Part shown: positions 1 to 6,134 of the stretch, one piece after another | Layout: each line of letters opens with the position of its first letter | Numbering within the stretch: the stretch's first letter is position 1 | Assembly (NCBI GenBank): GCA_005879245.1 | Contig: VBLA01000180.1 | Span: 1 to 6,175, forward strand | Length of the DNA: 6,175 nucleotides | Source of the DNA: Deltaproteobacteria bacterium | GTDB taxonomy: Bacteria > Desulfobacterota > Binatia > DP-6 | Direction of reading: 5' to 3' | Made by a program: the position numbers and the translations under genes | The notes under the pieces: model-generated | The model's database searches: none | Told to the model about the DNA's origin: nothing | What the model saw: only the letters and a program-made list of their open reading frames with translations

Positions 1-597
1 GGGCTGGGGGACCCGCGTGTAGGCGAGGGCGTTTCCCAGCTGTCCACCGATCCGGCCGCTCAGACCCGCAAAGGGACCGCCGAAGCTCGCGCCGCTCAGG
101 AGGAGATGCGGCAGCGGCAGGTCGATGCCGTTGTGATGCGCCGCCATGACCGCGAAGTCGGCCCGCGTGGGGTCGAGGTAGCCCGTGAGGACGAGCTGCC
201 GGCTCTGGTCGTGCGACGTCGAGCGGGTGTCGATGCCGTTGACGATGGCACTTCGGCTCGCCCAGTTCGTGAAGAACATGTCGACGGCAGGCCGCGTCGC
301 CGGGTTCGAGACGTAGGTGATCCCCCCCACCGTCGCGATCTGCGACGGGGGCAGGCCCGAGACCGCCTGTGGCACGTCGACGTCGATACCGTCGGTCTGA
401 TCGGCCGGATCGTGCACGTCGAACACCTGGGTCACGTCCCAGCCGCCGTCCCCGATGAAGGTGACGAGGAAGTGCGGCGCAACGGCCGCGCTGGCCCGCC
501 GCGCGAAGGACCAGGGCAGTGCCATCAGCGCGGCGCTCGAAAGGCCGGCCTTCAAGAGCGTCCGACGAGTCAGCTCGAAATCCACCACCGTCCGCAT
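1..597 (-). CDS. Tat-exported DUF1501 family protein (N-terminal 199 residues, cut by window edge)
   Basis: The reading frame starts at ATG (595-597) and stays open to the left edge, so the C-terminal part is missing. Seen: a twin-arginine signal with R11-R12 in TRRTLLK, a hydrophobic stretch at about residues 17-31, and a likely cleavage site after ASA (35-37). The mature part opens with a beta strand and glycine turn (HFLVTFIGDGGWD, 42-54). A motif region near residues 125-150 follows (IVNGIDTRSTSHDQSRQ, then LTGYLD). This order, Tat signal then GG-turn then SH-containing segment then LTG, is that of DUF1501 proteins, which are related to the alkaline phosphatase/sulfatase fold. The family is exported folded and its activity is mostly unknown. 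A clear AAGGAG site lies 8 nt before the ATG. The gene follows the dihaem cytochrome gene by 36 bp and probably shares its transcript. The DUF1501 assignment is from remembered family patterns; the related DUF1552 is the main alternative. Confidence 0.82.
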   Translation of the reverse strand, partial: MRTVVDFELTRRTLLKAGLSSAALMALPWSFARRASAAVAPHFLVTFIGDGGWDVTQVFDVHDPADQTDGIDVDVPQAVSGLPPSQIATVGGITYVSNPATRPAVDMFFTNWASRSAIVNGIDTRSTSHDQSRQLVLTGYLDPTRADFAVMAAHHNGIDLPLPHLLLSGASFGGPFAGLSGRIGGQLGNALAYTRVPQP

Positions 598-605
598 GCC
601 AGTCA

Positions 606-611
606 CTCCTT
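606..611 (-). promoter_or_regulatory. Shine-Dalgarno site of the DUF1501 gene
   Basis: On the minus strand this reads AAGGAG, 8 nt before the ATG at 595-597. It fixes that start, which also leaves the Tat motif close to the N-terminus as expected. It lies between the stop of the upstream cytochrome gene and this start, so the DUF1501 protein has its own translation initiation within a shared transcript. Confidence 0.75.
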
Positions 612-633
612 GCTCACGAGCACGATACGTCGC

Positions 634-3138
634 CTAGTAGAGTAGAATCTTGGGGCTCCGCAGCATGGCGACGAGCAGCCCCCGCCACGCTCGCTGGCCC
701 GCCGTCCCCGGCACTTGGCCGCTGCCGGTCCCGCTCTGGGTCAGGTCGTTGAAGAGCGCCTGGTAGAGACCGAACCAGCCGTCCACCTGCGGGGAATCGG
801 GCGCCAGGCGCTCACCGTAGAGGCGCCGCACGAGGGTGACGATGTGCCCACGCAGCGCTCCTTCGTCGACGGCGGGATTTTCCGTGCCGGTCACACCGGC
901 GAGCAGCTTGCGATCGGCATCGGCCGCGGCGAGGTCCGTACGGACCACGTAGTCCGCCGCGAGCGAAGCCACCTTCCGTTGCACGATCGCGACCGACGCG
1001 TTCAGGCTGTAGGAACGGCCGGACACGTTCGTCCCGTTGATGCCGCCCAGGATGATCTTGAACCCGTCCTCTTCGTTGGTGAGCAGTGTTACGGGTTCGG
1101 TGCGCGGCGGGTCGGAGTTGGGATCGGCGTCATCCTCGTCGTCCTGGGCCGGCCGGGTCCACACGAATCCGGTCAGGTCCTTCACCAGCGACTCGAGGCG
1201 TTCCGGCGACACGCGGCGCACCCAAGCCGCGCCATCGGTCTCGGGCCGGCTGCGGTAGACGTCCGACAGCATCCAGCGCCGGACCAGCGCGCGGAAGTTG
1301 TAGTTGTCCTCCGACCCCCACCGCGTCGCCAGATCGGCCGCGGTGCTGAGCTCGGGCGTCGTCTGGGGGTTCCGGAGGAAGAGCATCTTGAACGCCCGCT
1401 TGGTCTGGCACTCGGCGAACTTCGGATGGGCAACGAGCAACCGACCCATGTCGCGGATGTCCGTGCCGGGGATGCCGTATACGGCGGGCGGCCGCTTGTT
1501 GGCGGACCGCCAGCGCTCGGGGTCGCCACTGAAGAACCGCGTCCCGTCGCCGCCCTCGAGCTGAGCGGCATTGTCGAGCGGGAACATGAACGAGGCCATC
1601 GGATCGAGCCGATCGTGACACGCCTTGCAGTCGCTGCGGGTCGTGACCGCGTTCAGCACGGCGTCCGCATCGTTGTTGTCGACGTTCCGCGTCACGTCGA
1701 CGGGGGTGTCGAGGAAGTTGTAGCAGTGAAAGACGATCGACCAGCGGTTGGCACGCCGCCGGTTCTTGTTGGTGTCGTTGGTGTCCCAGACGTCGTAGAA
1801 GGCGCTGGTCGAGAGGAGCCCGGCATGCGGACGACCGTCGGTGTAATGCGTCGGTTGCCAGGCGTCACCCGCCACGGGATCCATCGGGTAGGGCAGGCGC
1901 CGGGTGTCGCGCTGGAAGAGCTGGTTGGCGACGGTGTAGTCGGCGGTGCCGATCTCCGTGAACGGCCGGTCGTTGGCGACGAGGTACGAGATCAGCTCGA
2001 GCGCTTCTCCATAGATCGCCGAGGTCTCGTCGCGTGACTCGTCGTTGAAGTCTTCCCGGCGGACCAGCAGCGCGTCGTCGTACGCATCCTTCACGCGCTC
2101 GAGGAATTCCGGGCTGTGAAGGTACTGCTCGACGAGGTTCGGGTACGCGTTCGGGTCGGCCTCGACGGCGTCGAGCTCCGCCAGGGCGGGCCGCGCACCG
2201 CGGAGATCCATCGAGGCGCGCATGAGGAGCTCCGCGGGTGAGAGCGCGACGGTGGGGACGTTGCTCCCCGCGTCGCACTGATGACCGGTGGCGACCAGGT
2301 TGACCCACTGCTCGAGGATCTTCTCGGGGTCGCTCCCGGGGCTGAGCTGCTGCCCACCACCGTGGGGCACGGCGGCCAGAGGTTTCGTCAGGATGCGCGA
2401 CTCCGAGGGGTTTGCGGGGTCGATCTGGAGACCGACGCTCGCTTGCGTGGCGAGCGGATCGCCGAGCGTCACGCGGAAGTTGGCCGCCGCCGCTGCACCG
2501 CCCGGCACGTGGCAGTTGGCGCAGATCGGACCCAGCACCTGCCCCATCACCTGGGCCGTGAAGAACGAGTTGTCGCACGACTGGGGTGGGCTGCTGGGCG
2601 GTGTGGGGTCTCGCCGTACCAGCTCGAGCATCCCCTTGTACCGCTTGCCGGCACCCGAGAGATGGGCGACGCCCCGCAGCACGGCGCTCCGGGCCATCTT
2701 GCCCTTCCACTTCAGGTGGACGCCTGCGCTGTTCGTGCCGGAGAGGGTCAGCTTTGCGCCGTGCATCTGGCCATTGACCCAGTACACTCCGCTCACGGCG
2801 TCGTCGTCGAACGCCACCGCGAGCGTCCCGGAGAGGGCGACGTTCGTCTGCTGGAGGGCGCCCGCGATCATGGCGGCTCCCGACTTCCGCGGGACCTTCA
2901 GGCTACCGTCATAGGCGGCCGTGAGGTCTGCTTGCGCGCGCCCCGCCGCGAATGCGACGAGGAGCGCCACGCCCGGCCACACGAGCTTCCGGGAATGCCG
3001 GAAGCCAGCGCAATTTTTCGGCGGTCGCCACGAATGCGTCGCTCGGGTTCCACCTCCCCCGCAGCAGACCGCGCGTCCGCCGGCATACCACCCGCCCATC
3101 CGCTCGCCGTTTCCCGTCGAGATAGCTGTGTTTTCCAC
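634..3138 (-). CDS. Exported dihaem c-type cytochrome with PSCyt1/DUF1549/DUF1588-like regions
   Basis: The frame of 834 codons starts at GTG 3136-3138. Residues 49-70 look like a Sec signal (RKL, then a hydrophobic core, then AQA before D71). Residues 71-175 form a beta-rich, glycine/serine-patterned domain I cannot name. A first haem c motif CANCH is at 206-210, followed by the PSCyt1-type tail (HGGG 259-262, EQW 276-278). Residues 300-355 resemble the DUF1549 opening (ELLMRASMDLRGARP, HSPEFLERV). The second haem motif CKACH (504-508), followed by RLDPMASF, resembles DUF1588. FAECQTKRAF (574-583) and the C-terminal AWRGLLVAMLRSPKILLY end are also typical of these large cytochromes. An acidic loop lies at 664-671. 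Haem attachment requires periplasmic location, so the signal peptide must work; a 48-residue leader before it is unusual, so the true start is uncertain (ATG 3097-3099 or GTG 2980-2982 are alternatives). It is the first gene of an operon with the DUF1501 protein. The substrate is unknown. Confidence 0.85.
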   Translation of the reverse strand: MENTAISTGNGERMGGWYAGGRAVCCGGGGTRATHSWRPPKNCAGFRHSRKLVWPGVALLVAFAAGRAQADLTAAYDGSLKVPRKSGAAMIAGALQQTNVALSGTLAVAFDDDAVSGVYWVNGQMHGAKLTLSGTNSAGVHLKWKGKMARSAVLRGVAHLSGAGKRYKGMLELVRRDPTPPSSPPQSCDNSFFTAQVMGQVLGPICANCHVPGGAAAAANFRVTLGDPLATQASVGLQIDPANPSESRILTKPLAAVPHGGGQQLSPGSDPEKILEQWVNLVATGHQCDAGSNVPTVALSPAELLMRASMDLRGARPALAELDAVEADPNAYPNLVEQYLHSPEFLERVKDAYDDALLVRREDFNDESRDETSAIYGEALELISYLVANDRPFTEIGTADYTVANQLFQRDTRRLPYPMDPVAGDAWQPTHYTDGRPHAGLLSTSAFYDVWDTNDTNKNRRRANRWSIVFHCYNFLDTPVDVTRNVDNNDADAVLNAVTTRSDCKACHDRLDPMASFMFPLDNAAQLEGGDGTRFFSGDPERWRSANKRPPAVYGIPGTDIRDMGRLLVAHPKFAECQTKRAFKMLFLRNPQTTPELSTAADLATRWGSEDNYNFRALVRRWMLSDVYRSRPETDGAAWVRRVSPERLESLVKDLTGFVWTRPAQDDEDDADPNSDPPRTEPVTLLTNEEDGFKIILGGINGTNVSGRSYSLNASVAIVQRKVASLAADYVVRTDLAAADADRKLLAGVTGTENPAVDEGALRGHIVTLVRRLYGERLAPDSPQVDGWFGLYQALFNDLTQSGTGSGQVPGTAGQRAWRGLLVAMLRSPKILLY

Positions 3139-3145
3139 GTCACCG

Positions 3146-3169
3146 CCCCCTCGCCCCGTCCGGGGAGGG
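3146..3169 (-). promoter_or_regulatory. Possible SD (GAGGGGG) within a GC-rich hairpin before the cytochrome gene
   Basis: On the minus strand GAGGGGG (3152 down to 3146) lies 7 nt before GTG 3138. Most of it pairs with an upstream CCCTC: positions 3169-3165 pair with 3152-3148, and 3164-3162 with 3157-3155, around a GGAC loop, with two bulged bases. If GTG 3138 is the real start, its ribosome site would be partly hidden in this stem. In DNA this GC-rich, such stems also occur by chance. Confidence 0.3.
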
Positions 3170-3325
3170 ATAGCAACTGATGTACCTGCACGGGCGCCGC
3201 TGTACGGGCCCGGTGGAGTCGTTTGGGATACGCGTGGCTTGATGATGGATTTCTTTCTCTAACGCGAGCTCGATCGCCACACGGCCCACTCGGCGGGAGG
3301 AGGCGGCGGCGCGACGGCCCGTCGC

Positions 3326-3354
3326 TTGACGGTTCGGCGGTGGGCCGCTAGCGT
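3326..3354 (+). promoter_or_regulatory. Candidate sigma-70-type promoter for the CoA-transferase genes
   Basis: TTGACG (3326-3331), a 17 bp spacer, and TAGCGT (3349-3354) match the -35 TTGACA in 5 of 6 positions and the -10 TATAAT in 3 of 6. Transcription would begin near 3361, only about 10 nt before the ATG at 3371, so the mRNA would be almost leaderless. That agrees with the lack of a good Shine-Dalgarno there. It also argues against the upstream in-frame TTG at 3326 as a start codon, since that TTG is part of the -35 box. Confidence 0.5.
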
Positions 3355-4375
3355 CCCGCGCCGATCGGAAATGGGCGGCAACCTCGACGGCATTCGGGTC
3401 CTCGATCTCACCGGCGAGCCGGGATTCCTCGCCGGCATGCTGCTCGGTGAGCTCGGGGCGGACGTCGTCAAGGTCGAGCCCCCGGCTGGCGACCCGGCCC
3501 GCCGGCGACCACCTTTCTGGGGCGGCATCCCCGATCCCGAGCGGGCGCTTCTCTGGCTTGCCCTGAACACCTCGAAGCGGGGCCTGACGCTCGACCTCGA
3601 CCGTCCGCGTGGCCGCGAGCTCTTCCTCGACCTCATCCGGCGCGCCGACGTGCTCCTCGAAAGCGAACCGCCCGGGCGGATGGCGGCTCGCGGAATCGGG
3701 TGGCAGGAGCTCCAGGCAAAGAACCCGCGGCTCGTGCACTGCGCCGTCACGCCCTTCGGGCAGAGCGGACCACATGCGGGCTGGCGGGGCTCGGATCTGA
3801 CCGTCAGCGCGAGGAGCGGCAACCTCTATGCGACCGGCGACCCCGACCGCGCACCGGTCCGCTGCTCGCTGCCCGTCTCCTACTACCACGGCGGCATCGA
3901 GGCCGCGGTCGGCGTCGTCTTCGCGCTGCTCGGGCGCGAGGAGACCGGGCGGGGCCAGCACGTCGACGTCGCCCTCCAGGAAGCGATGGTGATGCCGAAC
4001 ATCGGCAGCGCGGCGATGTTTCCGATGACGGGCCTGCGCGGCGGACGCGCCGGGGCATTCATGCGCCAGGTGAACGGCGTGGCGCGCGAGATCTGGCCCT
4101 GCAAGGACGGCTTCGTCTCCTTCGCGCTGCGCGGCGGCCCGGCCCGCGTGCCCGGCCTGGTCGCCATGGTCCAGTACATGGGGGAGCACGGGATGGCGCC
4201 CGAGGCGCTCCGCACGCGCGACTGGAAGAGCCACAACCTGAACCTCCTCGGCCAGGCCGAGATCGACGAGCTCTCCGGTCCGTTCGCGGCCTTCTTCCTC
4301 TCCAAGACGATGGCCGAGCTGTACGAGGCGGCCTGCGCGCGGAACCTGATGCTGGCGCCGATCAACACGGCACGC

Positions 4376-4392
4376 GATCACGACCTCGGCGG
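4376..4392 (+). other. Deletion/frameshift junction in CoA-transferase A
   Basis: Upstream of this point the codon phase set by ATG 3371 gives family-like protein up to INTARD. Downstream, the phase of positions divisible by 3 gives SADADGTRIGVPRPAPELGEH. From the Asp of INTARD to RPAP is 49 nt here, against 46 residues between the matching points of gene B. So the junction combines a loss of about 89 nt with a shift of phase. The exact breakpoint cannot be fixed without an intact relative. Confidence 0.65.
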
Positions 4393-4507
4393 ACGCCGAC
4401 GGCACTCGTATCGGCGTCCCGCGCCCTGCGCCGGAGCTCGGCGAGCACACCGGCGAGGTGCTGGCCGAGCTCGGCATCGGCGCGGCAGAGGTGGCCACTC
4501 TGCGCGC

Positions 4508-4523
4508 GGAGGGCATCGTGTGA
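4508..4523 (+). promoter_or_regulatory. Internal SD and GTGA stop/start overlap joining genes A and B
   Basis: GGAGGG (4508-4513) stands 6 nt before GTG 4520-4522, the start of gene B. The GTG overlaps the TGA (4521-4523) of A's original frame in the four bases GTGA. This arrangement is typical of translational coupling between adjacent genes. It shows that A and B were built as two separate coupled proteins, whatever the present reading frame does. Confidence 0.7.
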
Positions 4524-5740
4524 CGGGGCTCTTCACCGGCACGACCATCCTCGAGTTCGGCGGCGGTGCGGCGGGACCGGTCGCCACCCGCTACTTCGCC
4601 GACCACGGTGCCACCGTGATCCGCGTCGAGTCGCGGCAGCGACCCGACTTTCTCCGCGTCCTCCGGCTGACACCCGACACGCCGGGCGGGCTCGACGGTG
4701 CGCATCACTTCGCGGTGCTGAACGCGAACAAGCTGTCGGTCGCGCTCAACCTCGCGCGTCCCGAGGGCGTGGCGGTCGCGCGTCGGCTCGCGCTCTGGGT
4801 GGACGTGGTGGCGGAGAACTTCGCCCCCGGTGCGATGGCGAAGTGGGGGCTCGACTACGCCTCCCTGGTGCGGGAGCGCCCGGACGTGGTGATGATCAGC
4901 ACCTGTCTCAACGGCCAGACCGGGCCGCATCGCTTCTATCCCGGCTTCGGGGGCCAGGGGTCGGCGCTGGCCGGGTTCAACCACCTGACGGGGTGGCCCG
5001 ACCGCGAGCCCGTCGGCCCCTTCGGGACGATCACCGACTCGCTCTCGCCACGCCTCGCCGCGCTGCTGCTCGCCTCGGCCCTGCTCCATCGACGGAAGAC
5101 CGGCCAGGGACAGCACATCGATCTCTCGCAGGTGGAGGGCGGCATCGTCTGCCTGACCGAGATGATCGTCACCTACGCGGCGAACGGCGAGCTGCTCGGG
5201 CGCCAGGGCAACCGCTCTCGCCATGCGGCGCCCCACGGGGTGTTCCGCTGCGCCGACGAGGGGCGCCGCGACCGCTGGGTCGCCATCGTCGTGCACGACG
5301 ACGACGACTGGCGCCGGCTCGGGCGCGCACTCGGCGACCCTGCCTGGGCACTCGACCCCGGTCTCGCCACCACCGCCGCACGGCTCGCCCGCGCCCCCGA
5401 GATCGAGCAGCGGCTCGAGGAATGGACGCGGGCCCGCACCCCGGGGGCGGTGGCCGACCTGCTCCAGGCGGCGGGAGTCGAGGCGTCAGCGGTCGAGGAC
5501 TTCGGCGACCTGCACGATGACCCGCAGCTGGCCCACCGCGAGCACTTCCGCCCCGTCGAGCATGCCGTTCTCGGCCGCCATCCGGTCGAGACCCACGCCA
5601 TGCGTTTCTCGGCCCTCGAGCCTCGCATCGAGGCGCCAGCGCCCCGTCTGGGTGAGCACACCGAGCACGTGCTGCGGGAGCTCCTCGGGATGCCGGCGGA
5701 CGAGTTCGTCCGGCTCCGCGACGCCGGGGTGTTCGAGTAG
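4520..5740 (+). CDS. Family III (CaiB/BaiF) CoA-transferase, catalytic subunit B
   Basis: The 406-residue protein starts at GTG 4520 and has the family's usual length. Motifs in order: TILEFGGGAAGPVATRYFADHGATV (8-33; the N-terminal nucleotide-like fold), KLSVALNLARPEG (71-83), VAENFAPGAMAKWGLDY (97-113), TDSLSP (172-177), TGQGQHIDLSQVEGG (194-208), and APRLGEHTEHVL (374-385). D173 lies 22 residues before GQGQ, matching the catalytic Asp169 of formyl-CoA transferase, which forms acyl-CoA anhydride intermediates. It is therefore expected to be active, transferring CoA between two carboxylates in the cytoplasm; the acids are not deducible. It overlaps gene A by GTGA and has its own SD. It is also in frame with A's N-terminal part, so an uninterrupted frame from 3371 to 5740 exists. 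An acidic DDDD run at 260-263 lies in the small domain. Confidence 0.88.
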   Translation: MTGLFTGTTILEFGGGAAGPVATRYFADHGATVIRVESRQRPDFLRVLRLTPDTPGGLDGAHHFAVLNANKLSVALNLARPEGVAVARRLALWVDVVAENFAPGAMAKWGLDYASLVRERPDVVMISTCLNGQTGPHRFYPGFGGQGSALAGFNHLTGWPDREPVGPFGTITDSLSPRLAALLLASALLHRRKTGQGQHIDLSQVEGGIVCLTEMIVTYAANGELLGRQGNRSRHAAPHGVFRCADEGRRDRWVAIVVHDDDDWRRLGRALGDPAWALDPGLATTAARLARAPEIEQRLEEWTRARTPGAVADLLQAAGVEASAVEDFGDLHDDPQLAHREHFRPVEHAVLGRHPVETHAMRFSALEPRIEAPAPRLGEHTEHVLRELLGMPADEFVRLRDAGVFE

Positions 5741-5749
5741 AGATCGCGG

Positions 5750-5785
5750 TTGACAGCGCGCCGCGCCTACCATTACCTGGCGAGG
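5750..5785 (+). promoter_or_regulatory. Weak candidate promoter for the 113-residue protein
   Basis: A perfect TTGACA (5750-5755) sits just after gene B's stop, 43 bp before the ATG at 5793. That is nearly the same distance as between the TTGACG box and the ATG of gene A (45 bp). No good -10 lies at 17 bp (TTACCT, 5773-5778); TACCAT (5768-5773) is a better sequence but only 12 bp away. A perfect -35 alone is weak evidence. Confidence 0.3.
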
Positions 5786-5792
5786 CGGGGAG

Positions 5793-6134
5793 ATGACCGA
5801 CAGCCGGCAGGAAGTGCGCCGCATCATCACCGCGACGGCCCGGGCGGTGGATCGGCGGCTTGCGGCCGAGGTACGGGAGGTCCCCGGTCAGGAGCGACTG
5901 GAGGTCTCGCTCACCCACGGGACCCATCACGCTCACATCGATGTCGCCATCAGGGCGGTGATGGCGGCCAACGAGGACGCGGTCGCGCGGAACGAGCTCC
6001 GGCTCCGCCTGAAGCGGGCCTGCGACACGATGCTCTTCCGCCCCATGCCGGACCACCGGCTGGCCGTGAAGCCCGTGCCAGCCCCCGGGGGCCAGACGAC
6101 CTTTCGCGGCCCGCGCGGCCGCGGGCGTCGCTAG
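5793..6134 (+). CDS. Small basic protein of unknown function
   Basis: 113 codons from ATG 5793 to TAG 6132-6134. I do not recognise it. Visible: an N-terminal amphipathic helix rich in Arg and Ala (about 7-30), a strand-like LEVSLTHG with a histidine cluster THGTHHAH (41-48), a second helical segment with alternating charge (about 50-79, AIRAVMAANEDAVARNELRL), and a Pro/Gly/Arg-rich basic tail (RGPRGRGRR). No signal peptide or membrane segment is seen, so it is probably cytoplasmic. GAGG (5782-5785) lies 7 nt before the ATG, supporting the start. It is 52 bp behind gene B on the same strand and could share its transcript or use the TTGACA at 5750. The frame is open over its whole length with normal residue variety up to the tail, which favours a real gene, but a long antisense frame also covers it. 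Confidence 0.6.
   Translation: MTDSRQEVRRIITATARAVDRRLAAEVREVPGQERLEVSLTHGTHHAHIDVAIRAVMAANEDAVARNELRLRLKRACDTMLFRPMPDHRLAVKPVPAPGGQTTFRGPRGRGRR

Larger units (their letters stand above)
3139..3370. other. Divergent intergenic region
   Basis: These 232 bp separate the two divergent blocks. No convincing coding frame is present. It holds a GC-rich hairpin next to the cytochrome start (3148-3169), an imperfect tandem 14-mer (3186-3213), an AT-richer tract (about 3239-3263) that stands out from the surrounding sequence, the small palindrome CGAGCTCG (3265-3272), and the likely promoter of the CoA-transferase genes (3326-3354). I could not identify a minus-strand promoter for the cytochrome operon. 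Confidence 0.6.
3371..4523 (+). pseudogene. Family III (CaiB/BaiF) CoA-transferase subunit A, frameshifted by an internal deletion
   Basis: From ATG 3371, residues 1-336 are a typical family III CoA-transferase: GIRVLDLTG (7-15), LGELGADVVKVEPPAGDP (25-42), NTSKRGLTLDLDRPRGR (66-82), the VTPFGQSGP region (126-134) and TGRGQHVDV (192-200). After INTARD (331-336) the frame becomes an arginine-rich string unlike the family. The expected C-terminus is instead found one frame over, from about 4383: RPAPELGEH, then EVLAELGI, ending at TGA 4521-4523. Compared with gene B, about 30 codons are missing between the halves (roughly 89 nt; the count must be 2 modulo 3). Tyr171 occupies the position, 22 residues before GRGQ, where the catalytic Asp of formyl-CoA transferase and of gene B lies. 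The family moves CoA between carboxylic acids in the cytoplasm; the substrate here cannot be told. It could be a decayed gene, a natural truncated fusion, or a sequence or assembly error. Confidence 0.75.

Noticed and set aside
106..645. Plus-strand frame of 179 codons opposite the DUF1501 gene
   Set aside because: The minus strand has a Tat signal, a clear SD and family motifs. The plus frame is Arg/Val/Asp-rich and unrecognised.
715..2037. Plus-strand open frame of 440 codons opposite the cytochrome gene
   Set aside because: Low-complexity Val/Arg/Gly composition and no motifs, while the minus strand carries haem motifs and DUF1549-like signatures.
2281..3180. Plus-strand frame of 299 codons opposite the cytochrome N-terminus
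   Set aside because: Antisense shadow of the cytochrome gene with no domain and no ribosome site I could support.
3326..3370. TTG start 15 codons upstream of gene A's ATG
   Set aside because: No SD, residues not family-like, and the TTG is part of a good -35 box. The family's conserved start (LDGIRVLDL) begins a few residues after ATG 3371.
4376..4523. Programmed ribosomal frameshift in gene A
   Set aside because: About 30 codons are missing at the junction as well as the phase change, and no slippery heptamer is visible, so a deletion explains it better.
3140..5296. Minus-strand open frame of 718 codons across both CoA-transferase genes
   Set aside because: Its protein is rich in Arg, Ala, His and Pro with no recognisable domain, and the opposite strand has clear family motifs. 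Long antisense frames are normal in DNA with GC-rich third positions.
3700..5520. Second plus-strand frame of 606 codons over genes A and B
   Set aside because: Mostly Arg/Ala/Pro translation of the same strand out of phase. Only its neighbouring phases show CoA-transferase motifs.
5169..6056. Minus-strand frame of 295 codons over the end of gene B and the small gene
   Set aside because: Arg/Gly/Pro-rich, no motifs, and it conflicts with well-supported gene B.
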